From: Melastoma dodecandrum
Lineage: Eukaryota > Streptophyta > Magnoliopsida > Myrtales > Melastomataceae
Direction: 5' to 3'
Length of the DNA stretch: 64,000 nucleotides
NCBI GenBank assembly: GCA_029817715.1
Contig: JARUPY010000538.1
Coordinates: 3,162,001-3,226,000, forward strand
Under the pieces are notes generated by a model. It was not told where the DNA came from, did not search any database, and saw only the letters and a list, made by a program, of their open reading frames with translations. Each line of letters begins with the position of its first letter. Positions within the stretch are counted from its first letter, which is position 1. The translations under genes were made by a program, and so were the position numbers. Positions 1 to 10,152 of the stretch are shown in pieces.

Positions 1-224
1 GTGGGAAGGTACCAAATCCTTTTCTTTTCTGGATCCACTCTACTCTGTAGCATAATGGCATGAAAATCTATAACCTGCATCATGTAAATGTTACTCATAT
101 AGAAGTCACCCTTACCCGTCAATAATGGAAGCAAGTAATATATTATGCAATCTTACATCATTACATATCCATCTGTTTGGTAAAAGAGAAAGCATGGCCT
201 GTCTATTAAGGTGAGCGGATTCCG

Positions 225-2821
225 TCACACATAGACATTCGCTGCATCATATAAACCAGTGTAGCCATTTGAACAAAGTACAATAATATCCCAATACATA
301 AAGACCGAGGACAGTGACACTAACCTAGGCTCGTGGTCCTCATTCCAAGCATACTCAATGATATTCCATTGAGCCGTTGTAAAGTTTTTCAGCACACTTA
401 CTGGCAAATCCGCTGGGAAGAATTTTTGTAGCGCCTAACAATGAAAAATTACAACCATGGATTAACACTGTAATCCTGTCTTTCTTCAATGGTGCTTCAT
501 GGTATGATTCCATGCTGGCTGGTTGTTATACCTCAGGGATAGCTGTCCGAGCAAGCTTCCTGGCCCTTGTAACCGGCTTTGGGGGGACAAACGGGGAGCT
601 CTTGAATGCCGACGGTTTCCGCTCAGCCGTACGTCGTGTGGTCTTTCTGAAGAGAACAGCTGTTGTCGATGATCCACTTTCCTGTCGTGAGTACGATAGT
701 GTAATTCAGACCTTGCATTTATCTGTTGCAGCCATTTAGACAATGCAAAGTAATGATACTTCACCTTCAAATGAACTTCGGCCTCCTCGCCAATCCTCTT
801 CACCTCTTCCATGTCTTGAACAACTTCCGGATCAGCAACTATGGGATCCCCTGTCTTAACATCTTCCTTATATATCGGAACATCTTCCTCTTCTGGCGGA
901 GATGCTTTTGTTGTCTTAACATCTTCGTTATCTGTGGGAACATCTACCTCTGTGTTAACATCTTCATCAACCATTTTTGCCTTTCCTTTATTCCCAAACA
1001 GGAAATCCCGATCACGTTCCTCAGATGGTGTCAAGTCGAGGTCAGATAGAGTGTCTCGTTTCTGATTAACAGCCTCCGAAGGTCCAAAGAATACGGATAG
1101 TCTATTCAGACCTCGAGCAAGTTGTAACGCACGAGGGTCGGAATAATCGTCTGAACCTTCGGGCAATTTATCTTGCATCTGAGGAGGATGGACCGGCACC
1201 AAGCTTCTCTCCGAAATCATAGTTGACCCAACTTCAACTTCAGCTACATTGAAGGCCGTGTCCGGTTCACGTGGGTGAGTTTGTGGAGATTGTACTTGCT
1301 CGACATTGTCATCAGGGTTTGGTGGTGCGACTCCTTCAGGCTCTTCTTCCTGCCCTCCATCATGTCCAGCTGTGGTCTTTTCCTTCACAGGTTTGCCTGC
1401 TCGCCCTCTTTGTCTTCTAACTTCAGCGATAATGTAATTCAATTTCCGGATGATGTGCTCATTACTAGCATGGAGTCTCATGACAGAAAGTTCCACTGTC
1501 TGGTATTGAAGCCAAACATACAACGCCATTGTTAAAATTAAACTTCAAATCCAAATTATAAACAAACACAGAACTAAGCTTACCTTCAGACGACGCATAA
1601 TAATTGCCATCTTGCCAGAGTCGCTCGCAGGATCAACTTCTTCCTCTGGATTAGTTTCGACATCACCTTCTTCCTGTTAATTACATTATGACACAATTTC
1701 TCATCGTATAGTAATAAATACACAAGTACGTGCATTAGAAGGTGGACAAAACTTACAAGATCGGCAACTTCAGCATACGCAACGCAAAAAATGGCTTTCA
1801 GCCGCTCATCATCCCAATCTCGACACCGAGGCATTGTCCTACTGGTGTTTCTTGAGCTGCTGTCCTCAACAGACTTTTTGCAAGCATAAAACAACTGCAT
1901 GTAATAACAAAGGCAAACATTAACGATGTTTTGTACAGAGTAAACACTTCACTCTAAACTCAATAAATAAGCTAAACAAACACTTCACTATAAGATCTCA
2001 CCAGCAATAGATGAACGCAACCTCCTATATACTTTCCCTGATGACTTTTGAATGCCCTCACTTGACTAACAAGATTATCAAGCACGTGAGTGGCTCAGTC
2101 AAACTTACAAATTGCCTCGACATCCCGTGTGGCTAGAAGGTACTCCTTGTCAATATCGAAGGCAGTTGTCGGGCACAGATAGCATCCTACTATGAAAAGT
2201 ACGACCTCCGCCTTCCAAAGGTCATCGGGAAAATCTCTTCCCATCATTGTACTTTCAACGGAATTCAGAGATATCTTCCCTCTCTTCAGGTGAAGTTTAA
2301 GTTCATCCCGAACGGTCTCCATTTGACCACTAAATGGCACACCGACTTTCGTAGCAGGTAAGCCAATCAGGGCCTCAACATCAACAGACTGCATTCGGTG
2401 CTCCACACCGTCAATTACCATTACCCTCTTAACGGGGTCGAACAACTTAAGACAACACTTCAACGCCTTGTGATGAACTTGCCTACTTGCCAAATGCAAT
2501 AGCCCATTAAATCCTAAGTCACAAAGGGCTGCCCGCTTCGCATCATTAAATGTATTCAGGACAGAAAACAACTTCCGCGGACTACACCTTGTATAAAGGT
2601 ACTCCTGAGTAAACACACGAAGACTACCTCAATACTAGAATCATAATGACTCACAACAATGATGGTTCAACATTTACCTTGTCTTTACGCAGCCACTTCG
2701 CCTTCTCCTTTTTAGAAGAAGCAGAAGCTGGTGTGTTGCCTTCGTTAGGAGCTTCTGGAGGGTGATCACCGAATGCCTCGGGTGAATTTTCTCCTGGCAA
2801 TTCTGCAAATTCTTCTTCCAT
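225..2821 (-). CDS. Transposon-encoded multi-exon protein (plant mobile-domain / Ulp1-transposon type), decayed and running off the left edge
   Basis: I read this as the gene of a plant DNA transposon. A likely first exon (2678-2821) begins MEEEFAELPG and ends at a good GTAAAT donor. The next block (about 2109-2604) contains LNTFNDAKRAALCDLGF, a run of conserved hydrophobic positions, and DVEALIGLP. This pattern resembles the N-terminal domain of proteins carried by Ulp1-protease-bearing Mutator or CACTA elements. Further blocks lie at about 1757-1894 (WDDERLKAIFCVAYAEV), 1587-1676 and 486-1510 (IIAEVRRQRGRAGK, then an acidic region with repeated EDVKT-like words), and 225-407. No Ulp1 catalytic triad is visible here; it would lie to the left of the window. 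The second and third blocks do not join in frame at the obvious splice sites, so the gene may be decayed. The family call is inference from motif resemblance. Confidence 0.5.
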
Positions 2822-2944
2822 ATCTGCACTTTCGATGAAATAACTAAAAAGGAAATCAACTAAAGATCACAAACCGAATCAACGGAAACCATATCAAACC
2901 GAATTACACCCCACTCAAACAAAACAGAATTCAAACCGAACCCC

Positions 2945-3180
2945 AAATCACCCACGAAACCCACTCCATCACCCAGTACATCAGCCAGTCACACCAAAAC
3001 ACCCACGAAACCACGGAATCGAACACCCACTCCATCACCCACGAAACCCACTCCATCACCCAGTCCATCACGCAGTACATCAGCCAGTCACACCGAAACA
3101 CCCACGAAACCACGGAATCGAACACCACTCCATCACCCAGTCCCACTCGAACCGAACACCCACTCCATCACCCAGCCCCA
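2945..3180. repeat. Tandem repeat of CCCACTCCATCACC-type units
   Basis: Cytosine- and adenine-rich short units (CCCACTCCATCACCCAG, CACCCACGAAACC) repeat many times. A larger unit of about 99 bp containing ACATCAGCCAGTCACACC occurs twice, starting near 2978 and 3077. It lies just upstream of the first exon of the transposon gene, in what would be its promoter or leader. The region from 3181 to 3630 shows no other feature. Confidence 0.8.
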
Positions 3181-3629
3181 CTCTAACCACTATAAAACCG
3201 AAACCCAAATCTGTCACGAAACCTTAAACGACTACACACCCTCACCTTCAACACTCGACCGACTCAACTAAACCAATAACGAAACCACAATGCAGAAAAA
3301 AACCCAACTTACCGCGTCGGGCGACCACCTAATATCCTACCCGTTCCAGCCCTAAACCGTAATGGCAGAAGAAAATGGTCGAGAAAGGGAGAGGACGACC
3401 ACCTGATGTCTTTGTCGTCCAAACCAGGAGACCCGCCTCGACTTCCACAGCAACGGCGAACCAAACGGAAGGAATGGGTTCGGAGAGGGAAGGAAGACGA
3501 TCGGCGGCGGGAAGGAAAACGTCTTCGAACGAAATGGAGGAATAGTTTCAGTAAAGTAGTAATAATACTAGTAACCGGGGCAAAAAAGTCATTTCACATC
3601 AAAATTTAGAATAATTAGGTTCGGAGTTA

Positions 3630-4340
3630 GGTTCGGAAACACTGTTCAAAGTAGTAAAATTTCTTAGTCAACGCCTATAAAGTAGTGACAATTTACTACT
3701 TATTTTAGTAAAAACATGCTTAAAGTAGTAAACATTTACGACAAACCCTACCTATTTACTACCAATTTTACCAACTCAAACATAACTTTACTAAAAATCA
3801 CAACGAAAGTAGTAAACAATTACTACTTATCGACATAATTTGTACAGTTAAAAGTAGTAAAATTTACTATTTTTTATACTACTTTTACGCTGACTTTACT
3901 AAAAAGGAGAAATTTAGTAAAGTCAACGTAGAAGTAGTAAAAAAAGTAGTAAAATGTACTACTTTTTTTACTACTTCTACGTTGACTTTACTAATTTTTA
4001 TACTACTTTTACGCTGACTTTACTAAAAAGGAGAAATTTAGTAAAGTCAACGTAGAAGTAGTAAAAAAAGTAGTAAATTTTACTACTTTTTATACTACTT
4101 TTACGCTGACTTTACTAAAAATGAGGTCTTAGTAAAGTCAGCGTAAAAGTAGTAAAATTGCACTGCGGTGAACAGTTCAAAAGTAGTAAAAATTTACGAC
4201 ATTTTATACTACATTTGCGTTGACTTTACTAAAAGAAGACCATTTACTACTTTTTTTACTACTTTTGCGTTGACTTGAGTAGTAACGGTCAACTTTTAGT
4301 AAAATTTACTACTTAATTTTAGTATTAAGTAGTAAACTAC
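3630..4340. repeat. AGTAGTAAA hairpin array, probably the subterminal repeat region of the transposon to its left
   Basis: The word AGTAGTAAA or its complement TTTACTACT occurs dozens of times here in both orientations. Nested hairpins can be read at about 3877-3940, 3999-4062 and 4091-4156: TACTACTTTTACGCTGAC on one arm is answered by GTCAACGTAGAAGTAGTA on the other, with a short loop such as AAAAGGAGAAAT. A stretch of 83 bp is repeated exactly at 3871-3953 and 3995-4077. Arrays of short motifs in both orientations next to an element end are typical subterminal regions of CACTA-like transposons. I did not find clear terminal bases or a target duplication, so the element edge is unplaced. From 4341 to 4578 I see nothing further. 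Confidence 0.7.
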
Positions 4341-4578
4341 GTAAGTCCCACGTGCACGTACCGTTAGCCGCTTCCCAAAAAGTTGCAACAAAACTCCGTG
4401 ATGGAGGCTTCACAAAACTCTGTATCATTGCTCTTGGAAGTCAACTACACTTTTGTACGGTGTACTAGTAATATAATCTCCAATATATGAACAACCAATG
4501 ACCGCACCGCACCAAAACAAAACCGAAAATGTTTGTACATACATCATCATAAAGTAGGAGCTTTCTACCGTTTAACCA

Positions 4579-4664
4579 CTAGTTTTCAAAGAATTTTGAC
4601 TTTTACGGCTGCGAGTTTCAAAATTACGGATTTACGGCAGTTGTACTATTCACCACCTTTTTCC
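4579..4664 (-). repeat. Left arm of an imperfect inverted repeat bracketing the pararetrovirus
   Basis: Read on the minus strand, this arm contains GCCGTAAATCCGTAATTTT and CAGCCGTAAAAGTCAAAAT and ends at CTAG. The plus strand at 13101-13182 carries a similar series (CACCGTAAATAAGGAATTT, CCACCGTAAACTCCAAAAT, CTAG) in the same order and spacing. The two arms therefore form an inverted pair around the viral copy. By eye about two thirds of positions agree. Confidence 0.65.
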
Positions 4665-4743
4665 TTCAAATTTACCCAAGAAGTTTTATTTCTTCTTTCA
4701 ATCTAATCCCTCAAGACAATCTAGGAATTCTGATCTTAAGCAG

Positions 4744-4755
4744 GCTCTGATACCA
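4744..4755 (-). other. tRNA-Met primer-binding site of the pararetrovirus
   Basis: The minus strand reads TGGTATCAGAGC, the standard sequence complementary to plant initiator tRNA-Met used to prime reverse transcription in Caulimoviridae. It lies about 530 nt downstream of the likely transcription start, the expected place at the end of the pregenomic RNA leader. The same string also primes many LTR retrotransposons, but no LTR is present here. Confidence 0.85.
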
Positions 4756-4777
4756 ATAAAGATTACAGAAATCGAAC

Positions 4778-5086
4778 TTAAGATGATTTTCCCAATTGTC
4801 TTCGTCGCCGGCGTTTTGCCAACCTCGAATACTCGTTTGAGTACTTCGAACTTGCCGCAAACCCAAGATTGGATTTACCTTCAAGGAAATACTCCTCGAA
4901 TTCACTCTGCAAGAGAGTCAGCTCTTCCAATTTCTTAGAATAGCTATCCACAAGCTCAGTCAGCTGCGTTATTTGTGCTGAAATGCTTGTCAATCGATCC
5001 ACTACAGTGTTTAGTAATCCCGTAGTAGAATCCTTGCCAACCCCGTGATCCAAATGGAGTAACTCTGGGTTAGGACAATCAGTCAT
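4778..5086 (-). CDS. Leader ORF of the pararetrovirus, 102 aa, predicted coiled coil
   Basis: The ORF begins MTDCPNPELLHL and lies between the TATA box and the primer-binding site, so it would be inside the pregenomic RNA leader. Residues about 24-72 show heptad-like spacing of Leu, Ile and Val (LLNTVVDRLTSISAQITQL followed by VDSYSKKLEELTLLQSEF), suggesting a coiled coil. The C-terminus is basic (RLAKRRRRRQLGKSS). The frame is also open for about 43 codons upstream of this ATG, so a spliced or non-AUG start is possible. I do not recognise the family. Small coiled-coil virion-associated proteins exist in related genera, but that link is only a guess. Confidence 0.45.
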   Translation of the reverse strand: MTDCPNPELLHLDHGVGKDSTTGLLNTVVDRLTSISAQITQLTELVDSYSKKLEELTLLQSEFEEYFLEGKSNLGFAASSKYSNEYSRLAKRRRRRQLGKSS

Positions 5087-5307
5087 ACGAATGACTCGTG
5101 CACTTGCACTTCTCTCAGATTCTCTTTTCAAGAAAGAAAAGCATAAACAACACAAATGATGTTTATCATACCTTAATCGCCTGGATAGCTCAAAGGGTTC
5201 ACCAAGCTTCCGCACTATGGGACTTCAAGAGTGAAGAATTCCTCAAATTTGGGGAATTGAGTGGAGAGGCTCTTCTGTGTCACACCGAATGCCCTTACCT
5301 CGAGGGT

Positions 5308-5316
5308 CTTATATAG
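5308..5316 (-). promoter_or_regulatory. TATA box of the pararetrovirus pregenomic promoter
   Basis: The minus strand reads TCTATATAAGACC in the intergenic region after the last ORF. Start of transcription would fall about 30 nt downstream, near 5280. This matches the position of the full-length-transcript promoter in Caulimoviridae: after the last ORF and several hundred nt before the primer site. Confidence 0.7.
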
Positions 5317-5675
5317 ACACTCCTCATCCAAAGGTTTTGGCCCGTAGGCTTCAATCCTTCCAAGGTTCTGATCTAACGATCTGACCTTCCGTTAGTCTTA
5401 ACCGGTTTTGGTTAATTCTAACCACCTTACTCTTGATTCCTTAAGGTATTTTCGGACCATCTATTAATGTTCCCGGAGGACGATCAAAGAATTTCTAACT
5501 CAGAGAGATGTGAGAGAAAATTCTCTATTCAGATCGCCTCCCCAAATGAGGTAGAGGACTTGTGAATATATACACAAAGGAGCTGGTGCCTATGCACTGT
5601 TTGCCAGCTCAAAAGTAAAAGGAATCTAAACTGTTACAAAAGTTAGGGGGGTCCTAATGACCGACAAAAAATGTC

Positions 5676-7979
5676 CTATTCTATCTTTATACAGTTGTCT
5701 TCTCCCGTCTGCATTGATGCGTTGTCTTGGGAGATTCCTTCATTGTTGTTGGCGTTTGAAGTTTCGCCAACTCCTTCTTTCTCTGAGAGTCCCGGTGGGT
5801 CTTGAACCGCCTTAAGAATTTGTTGGGCTCTCTCATCATATTCGATTTGCTGATTTAAGGTCTTGTCTGTAAAATCAGCAATCTTGCTCCAAACCTCGAA
5901 GGTGTCGGTTCGGAGGTGCAGCTCAGAGTTCTCTCGCCTCCAGAAACTATCCAGAAGGTCGAGCATTCTCTGCCATCCTCGGTCTCCTGCTTGTTCGTCG
6001 ATGAGGCTCAGATTTGACCGAAGAATCGTGACGGTGATTATACCATCACAGAGCACGTAGTATTCGTCCTTGCGGGCTAACACATGCTCCAACACATCCT
6101 TAAGGAACTCAACTTTTATGGCCTTCCGAACTGTTTTGTCCTTGTAGTATTTTCGCCATAAACCTCTCTGATCGAGGTCGTGTCGTTGAGGTTCCACCAG
6201 ACGTCTACTCTCACAAGGGTGGATGTCCCATACTTGCAGATTTTGAAGTATCACCTTCCCATACTGCGGATGGTCTTCTTCCTCCCTTATTGTGCTAGTA
6301 ATCAACGCCGTGGCATACTTTGGTCCATAGCCTAGGCATCCGAGCACAAACCTTACCAACATAGGCAGTGGTTCCATACACTCTGGTTCAGATCTGTCGA
6401 TCTCCAGTATGTCTACGAACCCAGCATATACGTAAGGTGCTGCTACTCCCACCATATCTGAGTGAATTCTCAGAGACGGCCACTTCCCCGATATCCAATG
6501 TAGATACGGTTGAAGTACAGTGTTTTCCTCAAGCGAGGATTCACTCATGTCCACTACTACCCTTGGGACTTCATAATCTTTGACTTCCCCCGGTATTATA
6601 GACATTGTTGTGGAGAATATCTGCTGTCTTTCTTTTTTAACTCCGGACAGCTCCTCCTCACCTGAAGCCATAATCGATAGCTTATACTCCAGGTCTTTGA
6701 TGTACTCAACTGTCTTTCTTGCGAAAAACTCAACTTGGCGCTTGTCATCATGTTTGATGCCACCCATGAGTCCTCCACAGACCACAGACGCATCCCAAGT
6801 TAGGGATTCATCCTCAAATGAGTCTTCATCAAAAAACCAGGATCCTCCCAGATCCTCTTGGACTTTTCCAACATGGCTTTTGCCATTGTGACTTCTGTCA
6901 CCGTGAACATTCTCACCAGACTCCTTGACCGAGTCTTTAGCAGGAATTGCTTCCTCAAGGCTTTCTTTCTTTTCCAGATTACCTTCCAATGCTGCATAAG
7001 CACTTCCGAAGTCGAAGTATTGCTCACACTCCATTGCAGCCACTTCTTCTGGTTCTCCCCTTGGTTCAGGGTCTACCACTTGAATTGGCTCGCCTATTAT
7101 GGCCTTAAACTTAGCCTCCTCTTCAGCATACTGGGTTTCCATCTTCTCTTTCTGTTCCTCCTTGCTTTTTAACAAAGCCTTGTAGGATTTCACAGCTTGA
7201 TTAATGGAAATTTTCTGCTCTTTGGCTAAGTGGTTTCGGCAGTAATTAAACTGCTCCATGGTCAAAGGAGACCACCAAGGTTCTTCAACCTTTCCGTCCT
7301 TCTTCGGACCATCCTTTGCAGAATCATCCCCTTTAGGACCAGAAGATCCAAGCCTCTTGGCTTTCCTCTTCTTCCTGGCTTTCTCCTCTGACTCGGCTTT
7401 TGCCTTGTCTTTCAGATCTACCCTTTTCACATCTCCTCTGGAGCTTTCTTCCTTCGGATCTGTCATCTTCTCTTGAAGATCTTTCTTCACATTTCTTTCA
7501 AAGTTGGTGTTACCCTTCTCCTTCAGATCTGTCTTCCCTTCTTGGGAAATTCTCGCTTTCTCCTTAGGATTGGTTACTACCTTTCCCTTAGATCCAGCCA
7601 TCCCCTTCCGGGATTCTTTCGCCTTTCCCTTAGATCTGGCCTCAGCCTTCTTGGGATTAGCCATCTCCTTCTGGAGATCTGGTTTCGCCTCACTCTTGGA
7701 GTCAGCTTTTGCTTCCTCCTTAAGTTCAGCCTTCCCCTTCTGGGAATCCGCAGTTTTCAACTTCTTGGGACATTCGTAAGAACGATGTCCTAGTTGCTTG
7801 CACTGCCAGCAGAGAACTGCCGCCTTCGTTCCTGAAATGGAACCAGCATCACTATGCTCACCATCTCCCTTGTTAGGACATACCTTTCGGGAGTGTCCCT
7901 CCTTCTTGCATCCCCAGCATATCTTTCCCTTTGCAGCAGGATCCATCTGCAGAGTTTTTAGAAAGAGAGGTGTTTGCAA
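5676..7979 (-). CDS. Pararetrovirus accessory ORF with twin zinc knuckles and Lys/Glu-rich repeats (767 codons)
   Basis: The last large ORF of the viral copy, in the place where related viruses encode the transactivator/inclusion-body protein. Two CCHC knuckles (C-X2-C-X4-H-X4-C) lie at residues 21-34 and 57-70. Residues about 78-210 are a low-complexity tract of Lys/Glu/Asp words such as DLKEK and KAKAES. The rest (about 230-750) looks globular, with a helical MEQFNYCRNHLAKEQKI segment near 240. A second Met at residue 12 (7946) may be the true start. The first 107 nt overlap the end of the RNase H frame in another frame. I do not see a clear viroplasmin motif, so the transactivator role is inferred from position only. 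The frame is intact, unlike the polymerase frame. Confidence 0.75.
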   Translation of the reverse strand: MQTPLFLKTLQMDPAAKGKICWGCKKEGHSRKVCPNKGDGEHSDAGSISGTKAAVLCWQCKQLGHRSYECPKKLKTADSQKGKAELKEEAKADSKSEAKPDLQKEMANPKKAEARSKGKAKESRKGMAGSKGKVVTNPKEKARISQEGKTDLKEKGNTNFERNVKKDLQEKMTDPKEESSRGDVKRVDLKDKAKAESEEKARKKRKAKRLGSSGPKGDDSAKDGPKKDGKVEEPWWSPLTMEQFNYCRNHLAKEQKISINQAVKSYKALLKSKEEQKEKMETQYAEEEAKFKAIIGEPIQVVDPEPRGEPEEVAAMECEQYFDFGSAYAALEGNLEKKESLEEAIPAKDSVKESGENVHGDRSHNGKSHVGKVQEDLGGSWFFDEDSFEDESLTWDASVVCGGLMGGIKHDDKRQVEFFARKTVEYIKDLEYKLSIMASGEEELSGVKKERQQIFSTTMSIIPGEVKDYEVPRVVVDMSESSLEENTVLQPYLHWISGKWPSLRIHSDMVGVAAPYVYAGFVDILEIDRSEPECMEPLPMLVRFVLGCLGYGPKYATALITSTIREEEDHPQYGKVILQNLQVWDIHPCESRRLVEPQRHDLDQRGLWRKYYKDKTVRKAIKVEFLKDVLEHVLARKDEYYVLCDGIITVTILRSNLSLIDEQAGDRGWQRMLDLLDSFWRRENSELHLRTDTFEVWSKIADFTDKTLNQQIEYDERAQQILKAVQDPPGLSEKEGVGETSNANNNEGISQDNASMQTGEDNCIKIE

Positions 7980-8313
7980 GTTCTCTAAAGAGAGAGTCAG
8001 CTATTATGTTGTGGTCGGACTTAATGTATTCGACCTCGTATTTATAATAGCTAAACCATTCCTGCAACCTTAAGAGTCTAGTTTGCCTAGCTTCCTTAAG
8101 GTTCAGACTCATAAACCTTTTTACATAGGTCGAGTCAGAGCGCACTAAAAATTCTTTCGGTGCCAAAAAGATGTAAAAAGCCTTTATTCCGTATTTTAAG
8201 GCTAATACTTTCTTTTCATGTATCGGGTACCGTAGCTCGTACACCTTGAAGCTTCCCGACCAGTATTTGCACACCGGTTCTGGTTTTCGTCCTTTAGTTT
8301 TAAGGACTGCTCC
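7873..8313 (-). pseudogene. Pararetrovirus RNase H segment, separated from reverse transcriptase by an in-frame stop
   Basis: This frame directly continues the reverse transcriptase frame after the stop codon at 8314-8316. It holds the RNase H landmarks YPIHEKKVLALKYGI, LVRSDSTYVKRF and a late acidic IIADSL motif, in the usual order. RNase H degrades the RNA template during reverse transcription. Its C-terminal 36 codons overlap the downstream zinc-knuckle ORF in another frame. The first ATG is at 8274, but independent translation is unlikely to give a useful enzyme, so this part of the copy is best called broken. Confidence 0.8.
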
Positions 8314-10152
8314 CTAAAATTCTTCAGAAGCATCCACTTCCAAGACTAACTCGTCCTTGTCAGAAGGTAAAGCCAGTTGTGGCAAATTTTTCACCTTTGC
8401 TTTAATCCTTCTAATGGACTGAGTATCTTCATCTTCCCATATCCAAGGATTTGTAGAAGATGTTTTCTTCGCAATCCTACTTAAATCTCTGGAAAGATCT
8501 TTCACAAACTTTCTTGCATAGTTAGCGCATCCACAAAATCTCTGGACTTGCTTTCTATCCTCAAGTCTGTCAGAAAAATCAACTATTTTTTCAGCAATAT
8601 GATTTTGCAGTTTAATTTTTCCCTGCTCAATCTCCATGCCTAGAAAATTAACCGATTCCCTAAACCATTCTATCTTTTTCTCTGATAGAATCATGCCTTC
8701 TTGTCGAAATACATCAGTCACCTTATCCAGGTGCCTCATGTGATCGTCCTCAGTCTGACTGTAGACTAACACATCGTCAATATAGACCGCACAAAATTTT
8801 CGGACTTGCTTAAAAGCATTATCCATCTTGCGCTGAAAAACGCCTGGAGCATTCTTCAGGCCGAATGGCATTACCAGCCATTCAAACATTCCTTGCGGAG
8901 CATTGAAGGCAGTTAGAGGAACCGACTCTTCCTCCATCTTGACTTGCCAGTATCCACTTTTCAAGTCAAACTTAGAGAAGAACTTTGGTTGGCTCAGACT
9001 TACCCTATCAATTAAATCTCCCGCAGTGGGAATCTTATAGCCATCGTCTTTTGTAGCTTTGTTAAGCTGACGATAATCTATAACCATTCGTGCTTTACCT
9101 CGCACCTGCTCGGCATGATTAATAACCATAGAGGCAGGACTAGAATGTGGACTGTAACTGTCCCTAATCAAGCCTTTTCCAAGCAACTCAGGAATTTGTT
9201 TGTCAAACTCCTCAACCATTTCAGCCGTATACGTAATGTTTCTGGCTCTTATAATGGTTCCGGGATCTTTCAACTCTAGTCTAGCCTTTAGGCCATTTCG
9301 AGTCCATAACTTTAGTGGATCTTCACTAAAATTATCGGCCAGTTTTACTAGGAACCTATCCCATTTTGTTCCTACTAACTTGACAGCCATGCACACTTCT
9401 TGTTTCGGAAACAAGTCATCATACCAGTTAGAAACTCTGGTATTCGTTGGAGAAAACAGGGTTTTTTCCCATGAATCGTTCTCATCCAACCGTATATCAC
9501 CACGTTGAGCTCGCATTCTGAAAGCTTTTTCACATGGGATATCTCCACAGTATTCTGTCCGTTTTACCGGATAAAAGCCAAACTTTAACCGTAGTCTAGG
9601 CTCTTGTAGAATACTTATCTTTATACCACCGATGGAAACATCGTTTTCATTCTGCACAAAAGGAAGGTTTTCCTTCTGACCCTTCAAAAAGGCATTACCA
9701 ATAATGATGTCGGCCTCTAGTAAATGATGTGCAAGAATCTCTTTAATGATGAATTTTTGTCCACCAATAAAGACAGGCACGTTGCTTGCCTTATGGCCAA
9801 CCATTGTTGCCATACCATCGACGTTAACCATGTGGATGGGTTTCTGCAGTGGTTCCCACCACTCATCTGGTAGAGCATTGAGTCTAGCACAAGTTATGCT
9901 ACACCCAGTGTCTATCAAAGTATCCAGAGAATACTCATAGTATCCTGGAAATTTGAAAGTTAGAGCAACATATGTGCTCAAGTCTTCCTTCCGAATACTA
10001 AACCCAATATTTTTAGGTACCTCTTGGGATGGTTCGATCATCTTCCAGATATCGTCTATTGGAATAGACCTTTGCTCGGCTATCTGTTCAATAACCTTAC
10101 AAACTTCAGGAACCTTAGATAAAGAGTTTTCCATACTGGTAACTCTTAACAT
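8314..10152 (-). CDS. Pararetrovirus aspartic protease and reverse transcriptase ORF, truncated by a stop
   Basis: The aspartic protease active-site triplet DTG is at residues 81-83. The reverse transcriptase follows, with RMVIDYRQLNK near 355-365, FDLKSGYWQV near 395-404, MPFGLKNAPGVFQRKMD near 428-443 and the catalytic YIDD at 457-460. The enzyme copies pregenomic RNA into DNA. The ATG lies immediately after the ORF1 stop codon. The frame ends early at a TAG (8314-8316) in the RT/RNase H connection. Apart from that stop this ORF is uninterrupted, which suggests either a young insertion or a low mutation load. Confidence 0.9.
   Translation of the reverse strand: MLRVTSMENSLSKVPEVCKVIEQIAEQRSIPIDDIWKMIEPSQEVPKNIGFSIRKEDLSTYVALTFKFPGYYEYSLDTLIDTGCSITCARLNALPDEWWEPLQKPIHMVNVDGMATMVGHKASNVPVFIGGQKFIIKEILAHHLLEADIIIGNAFLKGQKENLPFVQNENDVSIGGIKISILQEPRLRLKFGFYPVKRTEYCGDIPCEKAFRMRAQRGDIRLDENDSWEKTLFSPTNTRVSNWYDDLFPKQEVCMAVKLVGTKWDRFLVKLADNFSEDPLKLWTRNGLKARLELKDPGTIIRARNITYTAEMVEEFDKQIPELLGKGLIRDSYSPHSSPASMVINHAEQVRGKARMVIDYRQLNKATKDDGYKIPTAGDLIDRVSLSQPKFFSKFDLKSGYWQVKMEEESVPLTAFNAPQGMFEWLVMPFGLKNAPGVFQRKMDNAFKQVRKFCAVYIDDVLVYSQTEDDHMRHLDKVTDVFRQEGMILSEKKIEWFRESVNFLGMEIEQGKIKLQNHIAEKIVDFSDRLEDRKQVQRFCGCANYARKFVKDLSRDLSRIAKKTSSTNPWIWEDEDTQSIRRIKAKVKNLPQLALPSDKDELVLEVDASEEF

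Noticed and set aside
3630..4340. A CRISPR-like array because of regular repeats
   Set aside because: The units are inverted and overlapping with no unique spacers, in a plant nuclear context.
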